Made by a program: the position numbers and the translations under genes
In this document: positions 26,104 through 35,997 of the stretch, in pieces
How positions within the stretch are numbered: position 1 is the stretch's first letter
Layout: the number at the start of each line of letters is the position of its first letter
Assembly: GCF_000633595.2 (NCBI RefSeq)
Contig: NZ_JIBU02000038.1
Coordinates: 1-64,000, forward strand
Origin: Clostridium drakei
Lineage (GTDB): Bacteria > Bacillota > Clostridia > Clostridiales > Clostridiaceae
Direction of reading: 5' to 3'
Length of the DNA: 64,000 nt
Notes under the pieces: model-generated
What the model was told of the DNA's origin: nothing
Seen by the model: the letters and a program-made list of their open reading frames with translations, nothing else
Databases searched by the model: none

Positions 26104-26168
26104 GTACACTACCTTGCGAGAAAACGTTAACGGTAAAATAAAAGTTCATAATAGGAGGTCTATAAAGC

Positions 26169-27581
26169 ATGAATAAATATGAAGAGCTTATGTTGAGAAA
26201 AAATGAAATTATGCTTAAATCTGTTGGCATTGATTTTGATAAATATGAAAATGAGGGACTTTCATTTAATTATGATGGTCTTATGAAGGATGTTGGATAT
26301 TCTCTAGAAGAAATTAAAAAAATTCAAAAAGAAGTAGGAGTAGGTGATACACCATTATTAGAATTAAGAAATCTTACAAAATTGGCAAGGAAAGTATCTA
26401 AAACAAGAAAAGCAGCTAGAATATTTGTAAAAGATGAAAGCTGTAATCCATCTGGAAGCTTTAAAGATAGAAGAGCATCAGTATCTGTATACGATGCAAT
26501 GAAGAGAGGATATAAAGGAGTAGCTGCAGCTACATCAGGAAATTATGGTGCAGCAGTGGCTTCACAAGCTAATATGAGAGGTCTTAAATGCATAATAGCT
26601 AATGAATGCTATGATTCAAGAAAAGTTGGTCAACCTGAAATATTGGAAAAGGGAAGAAAGTGTGAGGGATATGGTTCAGAAGTAGTTAGACTTACTGTAG
26701 GTCCTGAACTATTTTATACTTTTTTAAAAATACTTGAGGATACAGGATATTATAATGCATCATTATATTCATCTTATGGAGTGGCTGGTATAGAAACACT
26801 AGGTGTTGAAATAGCAGATCAGTGTAGAGAAAGGTTTGGAAAAGATCCTAAGGCTGTGGTTATAACTCATGCAGGTGGAGGTAATGTTACAGGAACGGCT
26901 AGAGGACTTATAAAATCAGGAGCAAAGGATACAAAAATAATAGGAGCATCTGTGGATTTAAGTGGTTTGCATATGGCATCAGATATAGCATTTAATAAAA
27001 AATCTTTTACAACAGGTCACACTGGTTTTGGAATACCATTTATGACTAATCCAGATAGATCAGATGTGCCAAGAAGTTCAGCAAGACCACTAAGATACAT
27101 GGACAGATATGTGACAATAACACAAGGTGAGGTATTTTGGATGACCGAGCTTTTAGCTCAATTAGAAGGATTAGAAAGAGGACCTGCTGGAAACACTTCA
27201 TTAGCATCGGCCTTTGTAATTGCTCAGGAATACGAGGATGACGACATAATAGTGGTCCAAGAAACTGAATATACAGGAGCAGGCAAAAGTCCCATAGCAC
27301 AACTTAACTTTGCAAAAGAAAATGGCATTGAGGTTTTAGTAGGGGACCCAAAAGATCAAGTACCAGGTAAAAACATAATATTACCTTCTCATCCTGGATT
27401 AGTTACTGTAATTGATGAAAATATGGATAATTTAAGAAAATCTTATTTGAAAAATGCTTTTAAGAAAGTAAAAGAAAATAAAATTGGAAAAATAGATTTA
27501 AAATTTTTATGTAGTGAGACTAAATTCAGCAAAGAAAAGGTTGTAGAAGCATTAAATCAAAATAATATTGAAATAGAATAG
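26169..27581 (+). CDS. ortB: 2-amino-4-ketopentanoate thiolase, PLP-containing beta subunit
   Basis: This 470-residue fold-type II PLP enzyme resembles threonine synthase. The PLP-binding lysine lies in SGSFKDRRAS at about residues 95-104. A phosphate-binding glycine loop is visible in THAGGGNVTGTARG, and the second-domain motif AATSGNYGAAVAS is clear. With OrtA it forms the thiolase that yields acetyl-CoA and alanine. AGGAGG stands before its ATG, and it sits 65 bp after ortA and 14 bp before oraS. Confidence 0.93.
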   Translation: MNKYEELMLRKNEIMLKSVGIDFDKYENEGLSFNYDGLMKDVGYSLEEIKKIQKEVGVGDTPLLELRNLTKLARKVSKTRKAARIFVKDESCNPSGSFKDRRASVSVYDAMKRGYKGVAAATSGNYGAAVASQANMRGLKCIIANECYDSRKVGQPEILEKGRKCEGYGSEVVRLTVGPELFYTFLKILEDTGYYNASLYSSYGVAGIETLGVEIADQCRERFGKDPKAVVITHAGGGNVTGTARGLIKSGAKDTKIIGASVDLSGLHMASDIAFNKKSFTTGHTGFGIPFMTNPDRSDVPRSSARPLRYMDRYVTITQGEVFWMTELLAQLEGLERGPAGNTSLASAFVIAQEYEDDDIIVVQETEYTGAGKSPIAQLNFAKENGIEVLVGDPKDQVPGKNIILPSHPGLVTVIDENMDNLRKSYLKNAFKKVKENKIGKIDLKFLCSETKFSKEKVVEALNQNNIEIE

Positions 27582-27595
27582 AAGAGGTGAAGATT

Positions 27596-27961
27596 ATGAA
27601 AAGGGAAGATGATTATGCAAAGAGAAGAGAGCATTTAAAAGGTTTAACAGATGAACAACTTTATGATAAATTTTGGAGCCTTACTTCTGAAATTGTAAAG
27701 CCTTTAGTTGATCTATCTTATCAATATACATCCCCAGCTATTGAACGTTCAGTACTTTTAAGAATGGGGTTTTCCAGTCTAGAAGCGCAGCCAATAGTTG
27801 AATATGGAACCAAGTGGAATTTATTGGGTAAAGGTATAGGAAATGTGGTTTTGACCTATGCAAAATTAAAAAATATGGATTACTTGAAAGCAGGAGAGGA
27901 ATTATCCAAAGGAATAGGATGGAATTTAGTAATAGACAAAATGAAAGGCGGTGAAAAATAA
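27596..27961 (+). CDS. oraS: D-ornithine 4,5-aminomutase, small subunit
   Basis: The 121-residue protein begins MKREDDYAKRREHLKGLTDE and has the length reported for OraS. The ATG at 27596 is preceded by GAGGTG at 27584-27589; a GTG-initiated longer frame would start inside this site and is rejected. OraS is the structural partner of OraE in the adenosylcobalamin/PLP-dependent shift of the terminal amino group of D-ornithine to give 2,4-diaminopentanoate. Its stop overlaps the oraE start as TAATG, indicating coupled translation of the two subunits. Confidence 0.92.
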   Translation: MKREDDYAKRREHLKGLTDEQLYDKFWSLTSEIVKPLVDLSYQYTSPAIERSVLLRMGFSSLEAQPIVEYGTKWNLLGKGIGNVVLTYAKLKNMDYLKAGEELSKGIGWNLVIDKMKGGEK

Positions 27962-30165
27962 TGATTGAAAAATTAAAAGAAAATGAAAAGCTTAATGTAG
28001 AAGAAATATTAAAAGATTTAGATAAATATGAACCAAAGTGGAGAGGCTGGCATTGGAGAGAACCTTATAAAGAAGGAAAAGTTGGAGAATTTACCTATCA
28101 TGAAATATCTAAACCTTTAAAAAATAGTGAACCTCTTCCTGCAGCAAGAAGTTTTAATGGAATAGACCCTCAACCAAAGGCTGTTATTACTACAGAGATA
28201 GCTTCAGGCAGATTTGAAGATGATTTAAGAAGGATGAGGATGGCAGCTTGGCACGGAGCTGATCACTTAATGGTTATAAGGACAGCAGGACAAAGCCATT
28301 ATGATGGATTAATAGAAGGAACTCCAGAAGGAATAGGTGGTGTTCCTATTACAAGAAAAGAAGTTAGAGCTACAAGGAAAGCTATAGATTTAATAGAAGA
28401 AGAAGTGGGAAGAAAAATCAATTTTCATTCCTATGTGTCTGGTGTAGCGGGACCTGATATTGCAGTTATGTTTGCAGAAGAAGGTGTAAATGGAGCTCAC
28501 CAAGATCCACAATATAATGTACTTTATAGAAATATAAATATGTATAGATCTTTTGTAGATGCTGCAGTAGCTAAAAAAATAATGGTATGGGCAGAGATGC
28601 TTCAAATAGATGGTGCACATAATGCCAATGCCACAGCTATGAAAGGTTATAATGTAATGCCTGAACTTATGGTTCAGCATGCTATAAATTCAAAGTTTTC
28701 AGAAATGATTGGGATGAAACCAGAGAATATATCACTTTCTACAGTACCACCAACATCAGCACCAGCTCCTTGCATGAGATATGATTTACCTTATGCAGTG
28801 GCTTTAAGACAATTATTTGATAGATACAAAATGAGAGCTCAAATGAACACTAAATATATAGAATCTTGTGAAAGAGAAGCTACAGTAGGACATACTTTGA
28901 ATTTATTAATTTCAGAACTAACTTCGGTAGACATTCAAAGTACCATAACTCCAGATGAAGGAAGAAATGTTCCATGGCATTATAATAATATACATGCTGT
29001 AAATACAACAAAGCAATCATTTATAGCTATGGATGGACTAATGGACATGATAGAACTTAAGAAAACTGGATATTTACCTGAAAAAGTAAGAGAGCTTAAA
29101 GAAAGAGCAGTTCTGTTTTTAGAAGAAATGATAGAAGTTGGCGGATATTTTAAAGCAGTTGATAGTGGCTTCTTTATAGATTCAGGACAGTATCCAGAGA
29201 GAAATGGAGATGGCATTGCAAGAAAAATGGAAGGTGGAGATGCTGTAGGAACTATAGTAAAAAGAGAAGAAGATTATTTTGCACCAGTTTGTGCGCATTT
29301 TGGATATAACAATGTACCAAAGGAATATAAAAAACCTTGTGATGCTATACATGAATGCACTTTATGTAATCATTCAAAAATTAAATATATAGATGAATTA
29401 GATGAAAATGACAATGTATTTAAGAGAATGGAAAATGTAAAAGAAGATGGTACTATAGTACCTGAAGTTCAATGGTCTAAAGATGGATATTTGAAAGTTA
29501 CTTTATGTTTACCTGAAAATGAACAAATTAGTGAAGCAGCAGCTATTGAAATGGGAAAGAGAATGAACTTAAAGGATGTAGAAATTATACACAAACAAGT
29601 ACTTCAAAAATCTGAAGGAACTTTAGTTGAAATTAAAGGAGTATGTGATTTCAAAGCTGTGAAGAGAGATGAACTTACTCTTCCAAGAAGAAGAAAAACT
29701 CTTGCTCCAGATATAATGAGAGACTATGTAAAAGAACATCCTGTAAAAGTTGTTGCAGCTACTGTTGGAGAAGATGAACATTCTGTTGGATTAAGAGAAG
29801 TTATTGATATTAAACATGGTGGTGTAGAAAGATTTGGTATAGAGGCAATATATCTTGGAACTTCATGTCCTGTGGAAAAACTTGTAGACGCAGCTATAGA
29901 ATCAAAGGCTCAAGCTATATTGTGCAGCACTATAATCACTCATAATGATGTGCACATAAAAAATATGCAAAAACTTCATGATTTATGTGTAGAAAAAGGT
30001 GTAAGAGATAAATTAATTCTTGTATCTGGCGGTACTCAAGTAACAGATGAAATAGCTAAAGCTCATGGCATGGATGTTGGTTTTGGAAGAGGTTCCAATG
30101 GAACAGATGTTGCATCTTTTATAATTAAAAAATTAATGGGACTTGATCCAGATGAAGAAGAATAA
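27961..30165 (+). CDS. oraE: D-ornithine 4,5-aminomutase, cobalamin- and PLP-binding large subunit
   Basis: This 734-residue protein starts with a TIM-barrel substrate domain. It ends with a Rossmann-type cobalamin domain carrying D605-E-H607-S-V-G610 (the DxHxxG lower-ligand motif) and a later LVSGGTQ loop. Lysine 618, eleven residues after the cobalamin histidine, sits where OraE proteins form the internal aldimine with PLP; I assign it from this spacing. The enzyme converts D-ornithine to (2R,4S)-2,4-diaminopentanoate. It needs radical chemistry and is prone to inactivation, which fits the GlmL/MutL-like gene next to it. Confidence 0.95.
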   Translation: MIEKLKENEKLNVEEILKDLDKYEPKWRGWHWREPYKEGKVGEFTYHEISKPLKNSEPLPAARSFNGIDPQPKAVITTEIASGRFEDDLRRMRMAAWHGADHLMVIRTAGQSHYDGLIEGTPEGIGGVPITRKEVRATRKAIDLIEEEVGRKINFHSYVSGVAGPDIAVMFAEEGVNGAHQDPQYNVLYRNINMYRSFVDAAVAKKIMVWAEMLQIDGAHNANATAMKGYNVMPELMVQHAINSKFSEMIGMKPENISLSTVPPTSAPAPCMRYDLPYAVALRQLFDRYKMRAQMNTKYIESCEREATVGHTLNLLISELTSVDIQSTITPDEGRNVPWHYNNIHAVNTTKQSFIAMDGLMDMIELKKTGYLPEKVRELKERAVLFLEEMIEVGGYFKAVDSGFFIDSGQYPERNGDGIARKMEGGDAVGTIVKREEDYFAPVCAHFGYNNVPKEYKKPCDAIHECTLCNHSKIKYIDELDENDNVFKRMENVKEDGTIVPEVQWSKDGYLKVTLCLPENEQISEAAAIEMGKRMNLKDVEIIHKQVLQKSEGTLVEIKGVCDFKAVKRDELTLPRRRKTLAPDIMRDYVKEHPVKVVAATVGEDEHSVGLREVIDIKHGGVERFGIEAIYLGTSCPVEKLVDAAIESKAQAILCSTIITHNDVHIKNMQKLHDLCVEKGVRDKLILVSGGTQVTDEIAKAHGMDVGFGRGSNGTDVASFIIKKLMGLDPDEEE

Positions 30166-30206
30166 TTTTTAAGGTAAAGCAGCAATTTGAATAGGAGGGA
30201 CTTTTT

Positions 30207-31580
30207 ATGAAAGTAGATTACTTGGTTGCTGAAATAGGCAGTACTACTACACTTGTAACAGCTTTTAATGTAAAGCACGACAACTTAGGAAAGATATTTG
30301 TAGATGCTCCTTTTCAGGGTAAAAGCTGTACTACAGTGTTGGAGGGCGATGTAACTATTGGGCTAGAAAATGCAGTAAAAGATATAGAAAACAAAATAAA
30401 AGAACCTCTCACATGGGAAAAAATGCTGGCTACTAGTAGTGCTGCAGGAGGACTTAAAATAACAGTTCATGGTCTTATGGAACAGATGACAGTTAGAGCA
30501 GCTAAAGAAGCAGCATTAGGTGCTGGTGGCATAATAAAAATGGTTACTTCAGGAAAAATGAGGCAAATAGATTTAAAAAGGATACGTAAAATTAATCCCA
30601 ATATGATAATGATTGCAGGTGGCACAGACTATGGTGAGAGGGAAACAGCTATTTACAATGCAGAACTTATAAGTGCGGAAAAGTTTAACAAACCTATAGT
30701 TTATTGTGGAAATATTGAAAATAGAGAAGAAATAAAAGAAATATTTAAGGGCCAGGAACTTTATATTATTGATAATGTTTATCCTAGAGTAGATGAATTA
30801 AATGTAGAACCTGCAAGAAAAATAATACAAGAGGCTTTTGAAAAAAATATTGTAAAAGCTTCAGGTATGAACAAAATAAAGAGCATGGTAAATGGAAGTA
30901 TAATGCCAACTCCTGGTGCAGTTATGGAGAGCGCAAAAATACTTTATGATATCATAGGAGATTTAGTTGTTTTAGATGTAGGGGGAGCTACTACAGATGT
31001 CCATTCTGTAACTGATGGAAGTGCAGTAGTTTTAGATATGTTAATAAGTCCTGAACCTAAAGCCAAAAGAACAGTGGAAGGTGATCTGGGGGTTTTTGTA
31101 AATAGCAAAAATGTAATAGATTTACTGGATATTAGAGAACTTGGTGAGCTTAACAAGGATTATATATCACAGCATATAAAAGCTATACCAGAGGAAGAAG
31201 AAGATATAAAGGCAAGTTTAGTGCTTACAAAAAAAGCAGTGGAAATGGCTGTAAATAGACATGTAGGAACCATAAAAAGAAAATATGGTGGAGAAAGTGG
31301 TTTTGCAGCTTATGGCAAAGATTTATCTCAAGTGAAATATATTATAGGAACTGGAGGGGCACTTACAAGGCTTCCAGATGGAGAAAAAAATCTTTTAGGT
31401 ATAAGGTTTTTAGAAGATGATGTTACTATGATGCCTAGAAAAGGTGCTAAAGCATTAATAGATAAGGAATACATTATGGCTTCTGCAGGGGTTCTAAGTA
31501 AAGATAATAGAGAGGCTGCAGAAGCTCTTTTGAAGCAAAGCTTGAATATCAATGAATCTATGAAAGTTGAAAATTTTTAA
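30207..31580 (+). CDS. GlmL/MutL-like ATPase, probable aminomutase chaperone
   Basis: This 457-residue protein belongs to the ASKHA ATPase superfamily of MutL/GlmL. The N-terminal phosphate-1 motif is VAEIGSTTTLVTAF, the phosphate-2 motif is LVVLDVGGATTDVHSV near residue 255, and a glycine-rich IIGTGGALTRLP lies near the end. Such proteins accompany cobalamin mutases (glutamate mutase and ornithine aminomutase) and are thought to reactivate or protect the B12 enzyme by cofactor exchange. It lies between oraE and orr in the operon, with AGGAGGG before its ATG. The role for OraE is inferred from family and position. Confidence 0.85.
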   Translation: MKVDYLVAEIGSTTTLVTAFNVKHDNLGKIFVDAPFQGKSCTTVLEGDVTIGLENAVKDIENKIKEPLTWEKMLATSSAAGGLKITVHGLMEQMTVRAAKEAALGAGGIIKMVTSGKMRQIDLKRIRKINPNMIMIAGGTDYGERETAIYNAELISAEKFNKPIVYCGNIENREEIKEIFKGQELYIIDNVYPRVDELNVEPARKIIQEAFEKNIVKASGMNKIKSMVNGSIMPTPGAVMESAKILYDIIGDLVVLDVGGATTDVHSVTDGSAVVLDMLISPEPKAKRTVEGDLGVFVNSKNVIDLLDIRELGELNKDYISQHIKAIPEEEEDIKASLVLTKKAVEMAVNRHVGTIKRKYGGESGFAAYGKDLSQVKYIIGTGGALTRLPDGEKNLLGIRFLEDDVTMMPRKGAKALIDKEYIMASAGVLSKDNREAAEALLKQSLNINESMKVENF

Positions 31581-31607
31581 ATATTAATAAAAAAGGAGAA
31601 TTTGTTT

Positions 31608-32699
31608 ATGAAAAGGGAATACCCTTGTGTAGAAATAGATTTGTGCAAAATAACGCATAATGCAAAGACAATTCTATCAATGTGCAGTAAAAAAGGTATT
31701 GAGGTGGTTGGGGTAACTAAAGTGTTTTGTGCTGAATTATCTGTAGTACAGGCAATGCTAAAAGGAGGAATTAAACACTTTGGTGATTCTAGAATACAAA
31801 ATTTAATAAGCATGAAAGATATACATTGTAAAAAAACACTTTTAAGAATTTCAATGGAAAGTGAAGCGGAAGAAGTAGTTAAATATAGTGATATAAGTCT
31901 TAATTCTGAATTACAAACTATTAAAGTTTTATCAGAAGCAGCTGAAAGCACTAATAAAGTTCATAACATTATACTTATGGTTGATGTAGGTGATTTAAGA
32001 GAAGGTGTACTTGTTAAAGATGTTATTGAAACCGTTAGAGAAATATTAAAGCTTAGTAATATAAAATTAATAGGGTTAGGAACTAATGTTACCTGTTATG
32101 GAGGAATACTTCCTGATGAAAGGAATTTAGGTAAATTAGTAGAGTTAAAAAAAGATATAAAAAAGATTTTTAATATAGAGCTTCCAATAATTTCAGGGGG
32201 GAATTCTAGCAGTATTTATATGGTAATGAATAACACTATACCAAAAGAAATTAACCAACTAAGAATAGGAGAAGGAATTGCATTAGGAAAGGAAACAGCT
32301 TTTGGAAAACCTATAGATAATTGCTATGATGATGCCTTTGTACTTAAAGGAGAAATAGTAGAAGTTAAAGAAAAGCCTACGGTTCCTACAGGAGAAATAG
32401 GAAGGGATGCTTTTGGTGAAAAACCTCATTTTAAAGATATGGGAATACGTAAAAGAGCTATTGTAGCTGTAGGAAGGCAGGATATAAAGGTAGATGGACT
32501 TATACCTTTAGATAAAAATATAAGTATTTTTGGTGCAAGTAGCGATCATTTAATTTTAGATATTACAGATAGTTCAAGAGATCTTGAAGTTGGAGACATA
32601 GTAAAATTCAAGATGGACTATGGATGTGTTCTGGCCGCTATGACTTCGCAATATGTGAAAAAGTATTACGCAAATGAATTAGCAATGTCTAGTATATAG
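31608..32699 (+). CDS. orr: Ornithine racemase (PLP-dependent)
   Basis: This 363-residue protein has an alanine-racemase-type fold III PLP barrel. The N-terminal lysine in GVTKVFCAE is the expected PLP site, with SGGNSSS as the phosphate-binding loop and a C-terminal beta domain. It interconverts L- and D-ornithine and so supplies OraSE with D-ornithine. GGAG at 31595-31598 points to the ATG at 31608 rather than to the TTG two codons earlier. The operon context (oraE before, ord after) makes ornithine more likely than alanine as substrate. Confidence 0.9.
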   Translation: MKREYPCVEIDLCKITHNAKTILSMCSKKGIEVVGVTKVFCAELSVVQAMLKGGIKHFGDSRIQNLISMKDIHCKKTLLRISMESEAEEVVKYSDISLNSELQTIKVLSEAAESTNKVHNIILMVDVGDLREGVLVKDVIETVREILKLSNIKLIGLGTNVTCYGGILPDERNLGKLVELKKDIKKIFNIELPIISGGNSSSIYMVMNNTIPKEINQLRIGEGIALGKETAFGKPIDNCYDDAFVLKGEIVEVKEKPTVPTGEIGRDAFGEKPHFKDMGIRKRAIVAVGRQDIKVDGLIPLDKNISIFGASSDHLILDITDSSRDLEVGDIVKFKMDYGCVLAAMTSQYVKKYYANELAMSSI

Positions 32700-32753
32700 A
32701 AATGGAGTTGCTAAAGATAAAATAAAAAAATTTTATTGTAGGAGGAATTTTTT

Positions 32754-33806
32754 ATGAAAAGAAAAGTAAAAGTGGTAACCTGGGGTTTAGGCTCTATGGG
32801 AAGTGGAATAGCTAAAATGATATTAGGGAAAAAAGGGTTTACTATAGTTGGTGCTATTGATATGGACCCTAATAAAGTAGGTAAAAAGCTTTGCAATATT
32901 TTAGATTTAGAAGAAAATGAAGATAATTGTTGTATAGTTACGGATAAGCCCGAACAGGTTATTAAAAAGGGCTTTGCAGATGTATGTATGATAGCTACAG
33001 CTTCATTTACAAAAGTAGTATTTCCTTTAATAAAAATGGCAGCAGAGGCTGGTATGAATGTTGTAACTACAGCTGAAGAAATGTCATATCCAAAGGCTTT
33101 AGATCCAGAGTTATCTGAGAAAATGGACAAAATAGCAAAAGCAAATAATGCCTCTATATTAGGAACTGGTGTAAATCCTGGCTTTATTATGGATCTAATT
33201 GTTATTGCACTAACTGGTGTTTGTGACAAAGTCGATAATATAAATGTATCTAGAATAAATGATTTAGCTTGCTTCGGTAAAGCTGTTATGGTGGAACAAG
33301 GCATAGGACTTAAAAAAGAAGAGTTTATAGAAGGAGTAAAAAATGATACTGTAGCTGGACATGTTGGTTTTTTACAATCCTTTGGAATGTTTGAAGAAGC
33401 TTTTAATGTTAAATTCAATGATATAAGACAAGAAAAGGAACCAATTCTTACAACTGTTCCACGTTCTACAGAAATAGTATCAGTTAAATCTGGTGATGTA
33501 GCAGGTTGCAGACAGCTAGGATATGCTTCTTTAGGAGATAAGATATTTATTAAAATGGAGCACCCTCAACAAATAAGACCAGAGATTGAGAATGTTGACA
33601 CAGGGGACTATATAACAATAAATGGAGATCCTAAAATAGATCTTCAAATAAAGCCAGAAATTCCAGGAGGCATTGCTACTATAGCTATATGTGTTAATAT
33701 GATTCCGCTTGTAATGAATTCTACACCTGGACTAAAAACTATGCTAGATTTACCATTACCAAGAGCAATTATAGGCGATGTACGAGATCTAGTCAATGAT
33801 AGATAA
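32754..33806 (+). CDS. ord: 2,4-diaminopentanoate dehydrogenase
   Basis: This 350-residue oxidoreductase has an N-terminal Rossmann motif VVTWGLGSMGSGIAKMIL and the layout of dihydrodipicolinate-reductase-like dehydrogenases (ILGTGVNPGFIMDLIVIAL in the middle). It oxidatively deaminates 2,4-diaminopentanoate to 2-amino-4-ketopentanoate with NAD(P), the substrate of OrtAB. It is the last gene of the operon; AGGAGGA lies before the ATG and a terminator follows. Together with orr, oraSE and ortAB the full route from ornithine to acetyl-CoA, alanine and ammonia is encoded. Confidence 0.93.
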   Translation: MKRKVKVVTWGLGSMGSGIAKMILGKKGFTIVGAIDMDPNKVGKKLCNILDLEENEDNCCIVTDKPEQVIKKGFADVCMIATASFTKVVFPLIKMAAEAGMNVVTTAEEMSYPKALDPELSEKMDKIAKANNASILGTGVNPGFIMDLIVIALTGVCDKVDNINVSRINDLACFGKAVMVEQGIGLKKEEFIEGVKNDTVAGHVGFLQSFGMFEEAFNVKFNDIRQEKEPILTTVPRSTEIVSVKSGDVAGCRQLGYASLGDKIFIKMEHPQQIRPEIENVDTGDYITINGDPKIDLQIKPEIPGGIATIAICVNMIPLVMNSTPGLKTMLDLPLPRAIIGDVRDLVNDR

Positions 33807-33860
33807 TAAGTGCAATTTGTTATATGTGGAAATAATTATTATTAAATAAAAGTTAATTTG

Positions 33861-33905
33861 GATGAAGTTTCATTTAGTAATGAATAAATTTGTGTAAACT
33901 TCATC
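33861..33905 (+). terminator. Terminator of the ornithine operon
   Basis: GATGAAGTTT at 33861-33870 pairs perfectly with AAACTTCATC at 33896-33905, extended outward by an AATT/AATT pair. A short T stretch follows. Confidence 0.75.
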
Positions 33906-34060
33906 TGAATTTTACTACAATTTATTAGTTAAATAGAAAATCATTAATTTTTTAGCTTTAGGCTAAATTTTCAGAAAAATCATAAAAAAGATATAAAACG
34001 AATAAAAAATTTCATTATATGCCTATAGATTATGGTGAATAAAAAAGAGCTGTTAGAGAG

Positions 34061-34077
34061 TTGGCAAGCTAAGTGCT
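34061..34077 (+). promoter_or_regulatory. Sigma-54 promoter of the APC permease gene
   Basis: TTGGCAAGCTAAGTGCT fits the -24/-12 consensus. GG at 34063-34064 and GC at 34075-34076 are exactly ten bases apart, with TGGCA and TGCT flanks. Transcription would begin near 34088, giving a leader of about 170 bases before the permease. The rest of the 450-bp gap (33807-34256) holds the upstream terminator and AT-rich sequence. No obvious copy of the CACATG repeat is seen. Confidence 0.75.
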
Positions 34078-34256
34078 GTAACTAATCACCTTGATTTAAA
34101 CCTTTCTTACTCCCTAAAATTTTATCAAAGTAAGTTTTGGAAAATTATACACTTAAAACTAAAATGATATAAATATACAAAATAACTTGTATATGTAATC
34201 ATTGATAATGAAAAGTTTAATAAAATAAAAATAAAAAAACTGAGGGGGATTATCTA

Positions 34257-35663
34257 ATGAATTTATTTAGGAAGAGGAGTGTAGAAGACTTTAAAGCGAT
34301 AGCAGAGGGGAGTGGTTTAAAAAGAAAATTAACAGCTTTCGATATAGCAGCTCTTGGCGTTGGATCAGTAATAGGAACAGGTATATTTGTGGCAACAGGT
34401 CAAGGATCTCAATTAGCAGGTCCAGCAATAATAATGTCATATGTAATAGCTGCCATAACAAGTGCATTGTGTGCTCTTACTTATGCAGAACTTGCTACTA
34501 TGTTTCCTGTTTCAGGTAGTACTTACTCTTATGCTTATGTGGCTTTTGGTGAAATTGTAGCATGGATTATAGGATGGAATTTGATTTTAGAATATCTTGT
34601 TGTTTCAGCAACTATTGCATCAGGATGGTCATCAACTTTAGTAGGAATCTTTGAAGCTTATAATATACATCTACCTAAAATGTTTATAAATTCTCCACTG
34701 GCTGGTGGCATAATAGATTTGCCAGCGGTTATAATCATGGCTATTGTAACTTCTTTACTTTATATTGGAGTATCAGAAAGTGCCAAAGTAAATAATGTTA
34801 TAGTTATAATAAAAGTAAGTGTAATAATTATATTTATAGCTCTTGGGGTAACCCATATAAATCCGGCAAACTATCATCCATTTTCACCTTATGGATTTAA
34901 GGGAATAATGTCAGGTGCAGCAATTATATTCTTTGCGTATATTGGATTTGATGCGGTGTCTACTGCTGCAGAGGAGACTGTTAATCCTAAAAGAGATATT
35001 CCTCTTGGATTAACTATTTGTATGATTGTAATTATTATCTTGTATATAGCTGTTTCTTTTACACTTACAGGAATGGTTCCATATAAAGAGATAGATGTAA
35101 ATAATGCTCTTCCAGCTGCATTAAGACGAATAGGAATTAACTGGGGTTCAGCATTAGTTGCTGTAGGAGCTATTATAGGAATGATATCTGCTCTTATTGT
35201 AACTACATATGGTCAAGTAAGAATATTTATGGCCATGTCAAGAGATGGATTAATACCAAAGTCTTTTGCTAAAATATCAGGAAAATACGGTACACCTGGA
35301 AAATGTACCATAATGACAGGAGTCGTAACAGCTATTATAGGAGGCCTTTTACCATTAACTATACTTATGGATCTGTGTAATATAGGTACTTTATCTGCTT
35401 TTGTGGTTGTATCAATAGGTGTTATTGTTTTAAGAAAAACTATGCCTGATATTGAAAGAAAGTTTAAGTGTCCAGGAGTACCTTTTACACCTGTATTAAC
35501 AGTAATTTTTTGTATTTACTTAATGGCAAGTCTACCTGTAGTTACTTGGATTAGGTTTGCAATATGGACATTAATTGGTGTTTCAATTTATTTCATATAT
35601 AGCAGAAAACATAGCACATTAAATAATAGACAAAATATTGATAAACAGGTGGAAAAATTTTGA
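34257..35663 (+). CDS. APC-family amino-acid permease (cationic amino-acid transporter type)
   Basis: This 468-residue membrane protein has about 12 segments. It has the LeuT-fold unwound helix motif GSVIGTGIFVATGQ at about residues 38-51 and IFFAYIGFDAVSTAAEETVNPKRDIPLG-type consensus around helix 6-7. It resembles YfnA/CAT transporters. Following the ornithine operon and having its own sigma-54 promoter, it is the likely ornithine or basic amino-acid importer, or a product exchanger. The substrate is inferred from context. GAGGGGGAT precedes the ATG. Confidence 0.85.
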   Translation: MNLFRKRSVEDFKAIAEGSGLKRKLTAFDIAALGVGSVIGTGIFVATGQGSQLAGPAIIMSYVIAAITSALCALTYAELATMFPVSGSTYSYAYVAFGEIVAWIIGWNLILEYLVVSATIASGWSSTLVGIFEAYNIHLPKMFINSPLAGGIIDLPAVIIMAIVTSLLYIGVSESAKVNNVIVIIKVSVIIIFIALGVTHINPANYHPFSPYGFKGIMSGAAIIFFAYIGFDAVSTAAEETVNPKRDIPLGLTICMIVIIILYIAVSFTLTGMVPYKEIDVNNALPAALRRIGINWGSALVAVGAIIGMISALIVTTYGQVRIFMAMSRDGLIPKSFAKISGKYGTPGKCTIMTGVVTAIIGGLLPLTILMDLCNIGTLSAFVVVSIGVIVLRKTMPDIERKFKCPGVPFTPVLTVIFCIYLMASLPVVTWIRFAIWTLIGVSIYFIYSRKHSTLNNRQNIDKQVEKF

Positions 35664-35711
35664 AAATAATATTATATTGAGCTTTCTAAATTAGTATGAG
35701 TTTGAATTGTT

Positions 35712-35745
35712 AGCTAAAACTATTTTTATAGTTTTAGCTTTTATA
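35712..35745 (+). terminator. Terminator of the permease gene
   Basis: AGCTAAAACTA at 35712-35722 pairs perfectly with TAGTTTTAGCT at 35729-35739, followed by TTTATAT. The remaining gap to 35997 is AT-rich and shows nothing else I can name. Confidence 0.8.
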
Positions 35746-35997
35746 TATTCATAGCTGTAAATAGAAGAATTTATGAAAAAATTAAAAATAAAAATCTGTC
35801 TTCTTTAATATTTTTCAAGTTTACCATCTATGAAAGTTTATTAGCTAGTTCAATTTGTGTAAAATTATTAAGGAATATCTGCCACTTATATTTTTAAGTA
35901 ATATGAGAAAACTACATGTATATGCTAATAAAAGTAAAGCTTGCTTAAGCATATAGTCATGAAGTTAAATTTACTTTTCTAAAGGAGGTAATTATTA

